Source of the DNA: Planctomycetota bacterium
Lineage (GTDB): Bacteria > Planctomycetota > UBA8742 > JACQVU01
Assembly (NCBI GenBank): GCA_016209585.1
Contig: JACQVU010000096.1
Location: forward strand, 1 to 10,731
Direction of reading: 5' to 3'
DNA: 10,731 bases
Shown piece after piece: positions 1-6,167 of the stretch. The notes beneath the pieces were generated by a model. It made no database searches. It was not told the DNA's origin and was given only the letters and a program-made list of their open reading frames with translations. The position numbers and the translations under genes are program-made. Every line of letters begins with the position of its first letter. Positions within the stretch are counted from its first letter, which is position 1.

Positions 1-448
1 CGAACTGGTGAAGGAGACCAACGCCATCTTCACCCAGTCGCCGCTCAACTTCGTGGGCAACGTCGAGGGCGGCGACATCTTCAAGGGCAAGGCCACCGTG
101 GTGGTCTGCGAGGGGTTCGTGGGCAACGTGGTGCTCAAGACGGCCGAGGGGCTTTCCGAGTCGCTCGTCACCCTCTTCAAACGGCTCCTCGGCGAAAGGC
201 CCCCCTCCTCCCCGGCCAACTCCGGGGGCGCCGGCATGCGCGAGTTCGCCGCGGCCTTCGCCGATCGTCTGGACTACGCCTCGGTCGGCTGCGCGCCGCT
301 GCTGGGCGTGAACGGCATCTCGATGATCGCCCATGGGCGCTCCAGCGCGCGGGCCATCCAGAGCAGCATCGGCACGACCAGGCGGGCCATCGAAGGTCGC
401 ATCAACGACAAGATTCAGGACGGGCTGGCGCAGTTCACCGGCGCGTGA
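1..448 (+). CDS. plsX: Phosphate acyltransferase PlsX, C-terminal part (5' end outside window)
   Basis: This is the last 148 or so codons of PlsX; the first complete codon begins at base 2 and the stop is TGA at 446-448. PlsX converts acyl-ACP to acyl-phosphate, the donor for PlsY in phosphatidic acid synthesis, and acts at the inner face of the membrane. The visible part carries the family's C-terminal landmarks in order: NFVGNVEGGDIF, the VVVCEGFVGNVVLKTAEG segment, and DYASVGCAPLLGVNG followed by IAHGRSSARAI. The reading frame is open with no damage. fabD starts 19 bases after the stop, which fits the common plsX-fab gene cluster. fabH, often found between plsX and fabD, is absent here. 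Identity is from recalled family motifs and is secure; only the missing 5' part is unknown. Confidence 0.93.
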   Translation, partial: ELVKETNAIFTQSPLNFVGNVEGGDIFKGKATVVVCEGFVGNVVLKTAEGLSESLVTLFKRLLGERPPSSPANSGGAGMREFAAAFADRLDYASVGCAPLLGVNGISMIAHGRSSARAIQSSIGTTRRAIEGRINDKIQDGLAQFTGA

Positions 449-467
449 CGGCCGGTCGGCAAGACCA

Positions 468-1478
468 ATGGCGGGGGTCACCACGGGTTCCGCGCGCGAC
501 GTGGCGTTCATCTTCCCCGGCCAGGGCGCGCAGACCGTCGGCATGGGCCGCGACCTGTGCGCCGCCTGCCCCGCCGCCCGGCGACGGTTCGAGACCGCCA
601 ACCGGCTGCTGGGTTTCGACCTCGCGGCGCTCTGCTTTCACGGCCCGGAAGAACGCCTGCGCCGCACCGACGTCTCCCAGCCGGCGATCTTCGTCACCAG
701 CCTGGCGTTGCTTGACGCGCTGGGCGAACGGCTCGGCGATCTCGGCCCCCACGCGGCGGCGGCGGCGGGGCTTTCGCTGGGCGAGTACACCGCGCTGGTC
801 TTCGCCCAGGCGCTGCCGTTCGACGACGCGCTGCGGCTGGTGGCGAGCCGCGGCCGCTGGATGCAGGAAGCCTGCGATCAGCGGCCGGGGGCGATGGCCT
901 CGCTGATCGGTCTCGCGGAAGATCGCGCGCGGGAGGTCTGCGAGCAGGCCCAGCGGGAAGGCGGCGGCGTGGCGCGGGTGGCCAACGTGAACGAGCCGGA
1001 GCAAATCGTCATCTCCGGTGACGTGGCCACCGTGACCCGCGCCTCTTCCCTGGCCAAGGCCGCGGGGGCGCGCCGCGCCGTTGAACTCAAGGTGGCCGGC
1101 GCTTTCCATTCCCCCCTCATGCTCCCCGCCCAGGAGCGGCTGGCCGCCATGATCGCCGGCATGACTTTTCGCGACCCCGCGACTCCCGTCTTCTGCAACG
1201 TGACCGGCGCGGCGACCACGTGCGGCGATCAGATCAAGGCCAACCTCGTTCGCCAACTGACCGCCCCGGTGCTCTGGCTCTCGGCCGTGCGCGCCATGGC
1301 CGCGGCCGGCGCGCGAAGGTTCTGGGAGGTCGGGCCGGGCGCGGCGCTCACCGGGATGGTCCGGCGCATCGACCCCAGCCTTTCGTGCGCCAACGTCGCC
1401 TCCGTGGCCGACCTCGACGCCATCGTGCCAACCGCCGCGGCCGCGCCGGCCGGCGGGGGAGAGGGGAACCGCCTATGA
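468..1478 (+). CDS. fabD: Malonyl-CoA:ACP transacylase FabD
   Basis: A 336-residue protein, a little longer than typical FabD (about 310), mainly through an Ala/Gly-rich tail. It moves malonyl from CoA to acyl carrier protein, supplying the extender unit of type II fatty acid synthesis in the cytoplasm. Visible motifs are FPGQGAQ (Q19), the nucleophile elbow GLSLGEY with Ser103, SRGR with Arg128, and GAFHSPL with catalytic His214. These correspond to the Gln, Ser, Arg and His of the E. coli enzyme. The residue before the serine is Leu instead of the usual His. The ATG at 468 is chosen because translation from it begins just before the conserved VAFIFPGQG strand; the frame is open further upstream but overlaps plsX without homology. 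No good ribosome binding site is seen before it, so coupling to plsX is likely. Its end overlaps fabG by 4 bases. Confidence 0.95.
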   Translation: MAGVTTGSARDVAFIFPGQGAQTVGMGRDLCAACPAARRRFETANRLLGFDLAALCFHGPEERLRRTDVSQPAIFVTSLALLDALGERLGDLGPHAAAAAGLSLGEYTALVFAQALPFDDALRLVASRGRWMQEACDQRPGAMASLIGLAEDRAREVCEQAQREGGGVARVANVNEPEQIVISGDVATVTRASSLAKAAGARRAVELKVAGAFHSPLMLPAQERLAAMIAGMTFRDPATPVFCNVTGAATTCGDQIKANLVRQLTAPVLWLSAVRAMAAAGARRFWEVGPGAALTGMVRRIDPSLSCANVASVADLDAIVPTAAAAPAGGGEGNRL

Positions 1479-2224
1479 TTGAGATCAACCTGTCGGGGCG
1501 CGTGGCGCTGGTGACCGGGGCGTCGCGCGGCATCGGCCGCGCCGTGGCTGAGACGCTCGGCCGCGCCGGCGCCGCCGTGGCCTGCTTCGCCACCACCGAG
1601 GAACGCGCCGGCGAAACCGCCAGGGCCATCGCCGCCGCCGGCGGCGCCGCGCGGGCCTATGGCTGCGACGTGGCCGACAGCGCGGCCGTGGCCGCGGCCG
1701 TGGAGCGCGCGCTGGCGGACTTCGGCGGCGTGGACATCCTGGTGAACAACGCCGGCGTCACCCGCGACGGCCTGCTGGCCCGCATGTCCGACGACGACTG
1801 GAACACGGTGGTGGAAACCAACCTGGGCGGCGTCTTCCGCATGACCCGCGCCCTCATGCGCAACTTCCTCAAACGGCGGGGCGGCCGGATCATCAACATC
1901 GGCTCGGTGGTGGGCGACATCGGCAACGCCGGCCAGGCCAACTACGCGGCCTCCAAGGGGGGCGTGGCCGCGTTCACCAAGTCCGCGGCCCGCGAACTCG
2001 CCTCCCGCGGCGTGCTGGTCAACGGCGTCCTTCCCGGCTTCGTGGCCACCGACATGGTCGGCGCTCTCGGCGCCGACAAACTCGCCTCACTCGCCGCCGC
2101 CTGCCCGCTGGGGCGCCTGGGCGAGCCGGGCGACGTCGCCGGCGCCGTCCTCTGGCTGGCCTCCGACTTCGCCCGCTACGTCACCGGCGCCACCATCCGC
2201 GTGGACGGCGGCATCGGCATGTGA
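1475..2224 (+). CDS. fabG: 3-oxoacyl-ACP reductase FabG
   Basis: A 249-residue short-chain dehydrogenase/reductase of full length. It reduces 3-ketoacyl-ACP to 3-hydroxyacyl-ACP with NADPH in each elongation cycle. The Rossmann motif TGASRGIG lies at residues 14-21, NNAG at 91-94, Asn116, and the catalytic Ser144, Tyr157 and Lys161 (YAASK) are all present. The C-terminus ends with the family signature VTGATIRVDGG. The start ATG (1475-1477) overlaps the fabD stop (1476-1478) as ATGA, and a purine-rich GGAGAGGGG sequence sits about 8 bases upstream. Translation is therefore probably coupled to fabD. Other SDR enzymes look alike, but position after plsX and fabD makes FabG the best call. acpP and fabF, which commonly follow, are not here. 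The last 138 bases are also covered by the frame of the gene on the opposite strand. Confidence 0.94.
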   Translation: MIEINLSGRVALVTGASRGIGRAVAETLGRAGAAVACFATTEERAGETARAIAAAGGAARAYGCDVADSAAVAAAVERALADFGGVDILVNNAGVTRDGLLARMSDDDWNTVVETNLGGVFRMTRALMRNFLKRRGGRIINIGSVVGDIGNAGQANYAASKGGVAAFTKSAARELASRGVLVNGVLPGFVATDMVGALGADKLASLAAACPLGRLGEPGDVAGAVLWLASDFARYVTGATIRVDGGIGM

Positions 2225-3682
2225 CGCGACCACTCGCGCGCTCCACGGCTTGCGCGCCACCGCGATCAGCGACAGGCCGGGCAGCGGCAGCAAGGTTTCG
2301 CACCACCGAAAGATCGGCGTCAGCGCGTCGAACAGCCGCACCTGCGCGCCGCCCAGCCGCGCGCGGCCCAGCCAGCGGCTGTTGACCAGCCATCCGAGAA
2401 TGCCGGCGAAGTTGAAACTGGAGAGGTGTTCCAGCCGGAAGCCGGCGGCGCGGACCACGCGGGCCAGTGTCGCACGGGTGTAGCGGCGGTGGTGGCCGAC
2501 CATGCGGTCGTAGGCCGAGAAGAGCGCGGGGTACTGCGGCGCCAGCAGCACCACGCGCCCGCCGGGGGCCAGCGCGCGCTGGATGCGCGCCAGCGCGGCG
2601 CGGTCGTCGGCCACGTGCTCCAGCACGTTGAGGCAGACGGCCGTGTCCAGCCGGCGCGCGGCCAGACCGGCGAAGTCGGCGTCGGACAGAAGGTCTACCC
2701 GCGCCACCTCGACGCCCGGCGCGTGCCGGAACTCGTCGGCCAGGAAAGAGATGTAGCGTTCCTCGATGTCCGAGACCAGCAGCAATCCCCGCCGCGGCAG
2801 GAAGGCCGAGAGCGTGCCGATGCCGGCGCCGATCTCCAGGATGCGCTCGCCCAGGAAGGGAGCGACGCGCTCCGCCATCCAGGCGTTGAAGCGCCGGGCG
2901 CGCGCCAGCGTGCGCAGCGCCTCCTCCCCCGCGCGCCCCTTCCCACCGGCCGCCGACGGCGGCGGGGTGGAGTCGTCGACCAGCCGGTTCCAGAGGATGA
3001 CGCCGAGGGCGGCCAGCCCGTCGGTCCAGCGGATTTTCTTGCCGTCGACGTAGGATCGGCCGTGGTAGCGGATGGGTGTTTCGTACACCCTGGCTCCGCG
3101 CCGGGCCACCTTCGCGGTGATCTCCACCTCGAACCCGAAACGATTCGAGCGGATCGGAATGCTCCGCAGCAGCGACGCCCGGAACGCCTTGGCCCCGGTC
3201 TCCACGTCGGTCAGGTTCAGGTTCGTGCAGAGGTTCGAGAGGAAGGTGATGAACGTGTTCCCCAGCGTGTGCGTGAAATAGATCGCCCGCCGCTCGCCCC
3301 CGGGCAGGAAACGGCTGCCGTACACCACGTCGGCCCGGCCGTCGAGTATGGGGTTCAACAGCGCCGGGAGGTCGGCGGGGTCATACTCCAGGTCGGCGTC
3401 CTGGACGACCGCCAGGTCGCCGCGCATCTCCCGAATGGCGCGCCGCAGCGCCGCCCCTTTTCCCTGGTTCGCCTCCAGCCGGACGAACCGCACCAACCTC
3501 GGCAACGCCGCGGCCAGGCGCGCCGCCACCTCGGCCGTGCCGTCGGTGGAGCCGTCGTCCACCACGATGATCTCCCGCTCCACCCCGCCCGGCAGGCTCG
3601 CGTGCGCCAGCCGCCGCACGGCCTCCTCCAGGAAGCGACGCTCGTTGAAGGCCGGCACCAGAATGGAGACCAGGTTGCCCAT
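2087..3682 (-). CDS. Bifunctional family 2 glycosyltransferase / class I SAM-dependent methyltransferase
   Basis: A 531-residue two-domain protein. Residues 1-235 are a GT2 domain of the polyprenyl-phosphate glycosyltransferase (DPM1-like) type: SILVPAFNE (6-14), VDDGSTDGT (41-49), the metal-binding DAD (95-97), GSRF (122-125), and the closing segment with GRSYVDGKKIRWTDG. After a Pro/Gly-rich linker (238-252), residues 262-480 form a methyltransferase: SAM motif I LEIGAGIGTLS (282-292), the acidic SDIEERY strand end, LNVLEHVADD (351-360), and LAPGGRVVLL. The fusion is a recurrent annotated architecture; its substrates are not known to me. I infer a role in lipid-linked or surface glycan building. 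ATG at 3682 is preferred because the GT2 fold begins at once; a TTG at 3718 would add 12 residues. After about residue 486 the frame reads antisense through fabG (a Gly/Ala/Asp-rich tail), which is not family-like and may be unstable or reflect a lost stop. No transmembrane helices were evident. Confidence 0.87.
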   Translation of the reverse strand: MGNLVSILVPAFNERRFLEEAVRRLAHASLPGGVEREIIVVDDGSTDGTAEVAARLAAALPRLVRFVRLEANQGKGAALRRAIREMRGDLAVVQDADLEYDPADLPALLNPILDGRADVVYGSRFLPGGERRAIYFTHTLGNTFITFLSNLCTNLNLTDVETGAKAFRASLLRSIPIRSNRFGFEVEITAKVARRGARVYETPIRYHGRSYVDGKKIRWTDGLAALGVILWNRLVDDSTPPPSAAGGKGRAGEEALRTLARARRFNAWMAERVAPFLGERILEIGAGIGTLSAFLPRRGLLLVSDIEERYISFLADEFRHAPGVEVARVDLLSDADFAGLAARRLDTAVCLNVLEHVADDRAALARIQRALAPGGRVVLLAPQYPALFSAYDRMVGHHRRYTRATLARVVRAAGFRLEHLSSFNFAGILGWLVNSRWLGRARLGGAQVRLFDALTPIFRWCETLLPLPGLSLIAVARKPWSARVVASHADAAVHADGGAGDVAGEVGGQPEDGAGDVARLAQAPQRAGGGE

Positions 3683-3792
3683 GACCAATTGCCAGCCGCC
3701 CGGCGTGAGGTGGCTCAAAGCCGGCGGGCCGCGCGTCGGCTAGTCTTGATCGGTGGCGGAGCGGACCCCGCCCGCCTCCACCGGAGCCGCCC

Positions 3793-5055
3793 ATGGCTGA
3801 CTACCAGTTAGAATACATCTCCGACCACCACCACAAGGCCTTCCTCGACTGGCAGACGCGGGAGTTCCCGGAACTGCGCCTCCTCACCGAGAACTGGGAC
3901 ACCCATTTTCACGGGCAGACGCCCTTCGTGCTCGCGGCCAAAATCAGCGGGCTGAAAAGCGACCTCATCGAACACGGCCGCTTCCAGGGGCGCAGGCGCA
4001 TGGAGCGCGCCCGCGACATGGGCGGGAACATGTTCTACACCGCCAAGGGGATCATCCGGGCACAGTGCTCGACCGAGTTCGGGTCGATCCAGCAGCACCG
4101 CGAGACGCTGGAGCGGGCGCACGACAACGAGGCCCAGCACGCCATCCTGCGGATCATGGCCGAGGAACTGCGCCACGCCTACCAGATGTTCTGGGTGCTC
4201 GACCGCGACCCCACCTGGAAACGGCCCGGACACGGCGACGTGGCGCGCGAGACCGTCGAGGAACTGCTGGCCATGCGCACCGGCGATCACGTTCTCGACG
4301 CCTTCAACATGGAGTTCGCCAACTTCCTCGACAACGCCATGTTCGCCGCGGTCATCGACCTGGTGGGCAAGTACCAACTCGACATGCAGCGCACCTTCTC
4401 CTACGCCCCCATGGCCCGCTCCATGGGGCCGATGTTCTCCGAAGAGGGCTTCCACCTCGCCACCGGCCGCCGCTTCCTCCGCCTGCTGGCCGGCGAGGCC
4501 GCGGCGGAGAAGGGGGAGTTCTCGCTGGACGCCATCCAGCGGGCGATCAACACCTGGTACCCGCGCGGGTTGGAGATGTTCGGCAACGAGGCCGGCGGGG
4601 CGACCAACGTGGACTTCGGTTTCAAAGACCGCACCAACGCCGCGGCCCAGGCGCAATATATAGAGGAAGTGGAGGGGATCGTTCTCGACGCCAACATCGA
4701 GATCGCCAGGGTGCGCCACGAGAAACTCTCCCGCCCGCAACTGAAAGACCTGGTCCAGGATGTGGCGACCACCCGCGAACCCAGCCTGGGCCTGAAACCG
4801 GAAGACCTGCTTCGCCTTCCCGACCGCAAGTTCAACCGCAAGCGGGGGTCGGTGGAGTTCGCGCTGGAACCGGTGGACACCGACGGAAAGACCATCACGG
4901 AGGGAGGCCAGCCGGTCTCCGGCGCGGCCTACTTCCAATACCTCGAACGGCGGGTGACACCGCAGTACTTCCACTCATCGGAGTTCGAGAAGTTCAAGTC
5001 CGCTTGGGAAGCAAAACACGCCGGCGAGATCATGGCTGCCAGCGCCGGGTGGTAG
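3793..5055 (+). CDS. Ferritin-like diiron oxygenase of the PaaA/BoxB family, substrate unknown
   Basis: A 420-residue protein resembling the phenylacetyl-CoA (PaaA) and benzoyl-CoA (BoxB) epoxidase subunits, whose four-helix bundle holds a diiron centre that activates O2 on a CoA thioester. Candidate ligands are Glu95 (STEFG), Glu125 and His128 (EELRH), Asp189 in MFAAVIDLVGKYQL, and Glu218 and His221 (EEGFH). Spacings and the Asp as third carboxylate match BoxB as I remember it; so does the RTGD..LDAFN stretch. The length is nearer BoxB (about 470) than PaaA (about 310). The C-terminal 110 residues are charged and not recognised. A GGAG site ends 6 bases before the ATG. No paaB/C/D/E, boxA, boxC, CoA ligase or reductase gene is nearby, so a standard aromatic pathway cannot be assumed. 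It may belong to an uncharacterised branch of the family. Confidence 0.78.
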   Translation: MADYQLEYISDHHHKAFLDWQTREFPELRLLTENWDTHFHGQTPFVLAAKISGLKSDLIEHGRFQGRRRMERARDMGGNMFYTAKGIIRAQCSTEFGSIQQHRETLERAHDNEAQHAILRIMAEELRHAYQMFWVLDRDPTWKRPGHGDVARETVEELLAMRTGDHVLDAFNMEFANFLDNAMFAAVIDLVGKYQLDMQRTFSYAPMARSMGPMFSEEGFHLATGRRFLRLLAGEAAAEKGEFSLDAIQRAINTWYPRGLEMFGNEAGGATNVDFGFKDRTNAAAQAQYIEEVEGIVLDANIEIARVRHEKLSRPQLKDLVQDVATTREPSLGLKPEDLLRLPDRKFNRKRGSVEFALEPVDTDGKTITEGGQPVSGAAYFQYLERRVTPQYFHSSEFEKFKSAWEAKHAGEIMAASAGW

Positions 5056-5169
5056 CGCTGCTGCCAACACCACCTTCAACTACCACGTTTTTCCCGTTTG
5101 GATCTTACGCGCGGTAAGTACTTGCAGCAGAACACGTTACGGTGTTTAATGACATCGCAACCGGAACGT

Positions 5170-5199
5170 CCGCACCGCCTGTGATACTGTTCGGTGCGG
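5170..5199. repeat. Perfect 8-base inverted repeat (hairpin) with 14-base loop
   Basis: CCGCACCG at 5170-5177 is matched by CGGTGCGG at 5192-5199. The right arm overlaps a second possible stem, CGGTT (5197-5201) with AACCG (5216-5220), which lies 10 bases before the T run at 5231-5238. The pair could serve as a terminator region for the diiron-protein gene, but the T run is not directly attached to either stem, so this is only a possibility. Confidence 0.5.
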
Positions 5200-5283
5200 T
5201 TCTTCGGCGGGTGGCAACCGTTGACAAAACTTTTTTTTCGCAGAGCGTGTCGCCGTAACCGTGAGTGCCGACTTACGTTGCGT

Positions 5284-5318
5284 CATGGTTATCACGAAAC
5301 GACTAGTTAAAAACCATG
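5284..5318. repeat. Perfect 7-base inverted repeat with 21-base AT-rich spacer
   Basis: CATGGTT (5284-5290) pairs with AACCATG (5312-5318), followed directly by TTTT. The spacer is AT-rich and the pair is bracketed by GTTGCG direct repeats. It could be an RNA hairpin, a weak terminator or a protein-binding palindrome; nothing in the sequence decides between these. Confidence 0.4.
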
Positions 5319-5325
5319 TTTTCGG

Positions 5326-5355
5326 TTGCGGGACACGACCGGTGGGACATATAAG
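5326..5355 (+). promoter_or_regulatory. Weak candidate promoter inside an operator-like palindrome
   Basis: TATAAG at 5350-5355 resembles a -10 box, and TTGCGG at 5326-5331 is a poor -35 match 18 bases upstream. The -10-like hexamer sits in the 14-base spacer between GGTGGGA (5341-5347) and TCCCACC (5362-5368), where a bound dimeric regulator would block transcription of dcd. The sequence does not look like the NrdR box I remember. Support is sequence resemblance only. Confidence 0.2.
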
Positions 5356-5397
5356 AGGTGCTCCCACCAGCGATAGCAGTTTTGCTTGCGCCGGTGG
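5341..5397 (+). ncRNA. Candidate structured leader RNA of dcd-nrdJ with two competing hairpins
   Basis: TCCCACC at 5362-5368 can pair perfectly with GGTGGGA upstream (5341-5347). Alternatively its CCACC, with the following AGCG, can pair downstream with CGCCGGTGG (5389-5397; 8 of 9 pairs). That second hairpin is extended by AGCA/TGCT (5375-5378 with 5383-5386) closing a GTTT loop. The two structures exclude each other, the layout seen in riboswitches and attenuators. The element lies about 210 bases upstream of the dcd start, on the same strand as dcd and nrdJ. I do not recognise a known riboswitch class. The upstream repeat could instead be a DNA operator, since it surrounds a TATAAG sequence. 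Confidence 0.35.
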
Positions 5398-5441
5398 TGA
5401 TTGTCGGAAGGAAAGCCAGCGACTCTGGGGCAGCGCTATCC

Positions 5442-5461
5442 ACCGACGGGGTTTGGTCGGT
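5442..5461 (+). repeat. 6-base hairpin ACCGAC/GTCGGT in dcd leader
   Basis: ACCGAC (5442-5447) and GTCGGT (5456-5461) form a perfect stem around the 8-base loop GGGGTTTG. GTCGGTAG recurs at 5490-5497, and GTCGG also occurs at 5403-5407, so the left arm has more than one possible partner. It adds to the impression of a folded leader but is short enough to arise by chance. Confidence 0.3.
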
Positions 5462-5608
5462 AGAGACGGGCGCGAACAAGGGGCATTTCGTCGGTAGTGT
5501 TGGTTCGTTCTGTTCTGGCCGGCGTTGGCCAAGGGTGTCGGATCGGGGGCGATTCGACCGGGGGGAGTTTGTCGGCCTCGCGTGCCGGCGGAGCGTTGTG
5601 GGGGTGCC

Positions 5609-6157
5609 ATGGGGATTCTCAGCGACGGGCAGATTCGGAGCAGCATCGTCATCGAGCCGAAGGCTGAGGGGGTGCACCGCCCCGGCCTGGTCTCTTACGG
5701 CGTCACCTCTTACGGCTACGACGTGCGGGTGGGGCGCAAGTTCAAAGTCTTCACCAACATCTTCTCGCCGGTGGTCGACCCCAAGAAGTTCGACCCCCAC
5801 TCGTTCGTCGATATCGAGGGCGACCACTGCGTCATCCCGCCCAACTCCTTCGCGCTGGCGGAAACGGTGGAATACTTCGAGATCCCCAGGGACGTGCTGG
5901 CGATCTGCGTCGGCAAGTCCACCTACGCCCGGTGCGGCATCATCGTCAACGTCACGCCCCTCGAACCGGAGTGGAAGGGGCGCATCACCATCGAGATCAG
6001 CAACACGGCTCCGCTTCCCGCGAAGATCTATGCCAACGAAGGAATTGCGCAAATCCTCTTCCTCCGGGCCGAGCGGGTCTGCGAAGTCTCCTACGCCGAC
6101 AAGGGCGGCAAGTACCAGGACCAGAAGGGCCTCACGCTGCCCTTCGTCAAAGGCTGA
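5609..6157 (+). CDS. dcd: dCTP deaminase
   Basis: A 182-residue protein of normal family length. It deaminates dCTP to dUTP, the precursor of dUMP and hence of thymidylate. The start ATG at 5609 gives the typical opening MGILSDGQI; the frame is open upstream but has no family sequence there. YGYDVRVG (36-42), the VGKSTYARCG loop (101-110) with Ser104 and Arg108, and ITIEISN with catalytic Glu129 correspond to Ser111, Arg115 and Glu138 of the E. coli enzyme. The C-terminal GKYQDQKG loop that closes over the nucleotide is present. The KSTYARCG form is the variant I recall from many alphaproteobacterial and related Dcd proteins. A GGGGG run ends 4 bases before the ATG as a modest ribosome binding site. 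It is the first gene of a likely dcd-nrdJ deoxynucleotide unit. Confidence 0.95.
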   Translation: MGILSDGQIRSSIVIEPKAEGVHRPGLVSYGVTSYGYDVRVGRKFKVFTNIFSPVVDPKKFDPHSFVDIEGDHCVIPPNSFALAETVEYFEIPRDVLAICVGKSTYARCGIIVNVTPLEPEWKGRITIEISNTAPLPAKIYANEGIAQILFLRAERVCEVSYADKGGKYQDQKGLTLPFVKG

Positions 6158-6167
6158 GCTCCGCAAG

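Larger units (their letters stand above)
5056..5608. other. Gene-free, lower-GC intergenic stretch rich in inverted repeats
   Basis: No convincing protein is coded in these 553 bases: the longest open frames (5261-5497 plus, 5146-5652 minus) give compositions with no recognisable motif, and dcd can start only at 5609 for a normal N-terminus. GC falls to about 47% at 5281-5340 by hand count, against 68-80% in flanking coding lines. The stretch holds an 8-base T run (5231-5238), several perfect inverted repeats listed separately, and a GTTGCG direct repeat (5277-5282 and 5325-5330) flanking one of them. It presumably includes the end of the diiron-protein transcript and the promoter and leader of dcd-nrdJ. 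No tRNA or rRNA was found in it. Confidence 0.6.

Noticed and set aside
2426..3811. 461-codon plus-strand open frame opposite the glycosyltransferase/methyltransferase
   Set aside because: No family motif, low-complexity Arg/Gly/Gln/Val composition, and it is exactly opposite a gene with two intact domain signatures.
3808..4974. 388-codon minus-strand open frame opposite the diiron protein
   Set aside because: Shadow frame; the plus strand carries a complete metal-ligand set and a ribosome binding site.
5221..5249. Perfect -35-like TTGACA at 5221-5226
   Set aside because: No -10-like hexamer is found 16-18 bases downstream (the bases there are AGCGTG-like), so it is not supported as a promoter.
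5406..5417. GGAAGGAAAGCC, resembling the apical loop of SRP (4.5S) RNA
   Set aside because: The flanking bases do not pair to form the SRP helix, and the conserved symmetric loop partner (AGCAG) is missing.
5401..5440. AGCCAG-containing segment considered as part of a cobalamin riboswitch because NrdJ needs B12
   Set aside because: The GCCACTG-type B12 box and the other conserved core blocks were not found upstream.
5146..5652. 168-codon minus-strand and 78-codon plus-strand (5261-5497) open frames in the intergenic stretch
   Set aside because: Neither has recognisable motifs, a good ribosome site or a protein-like composition; the minus frame also overlaps the dcd start.
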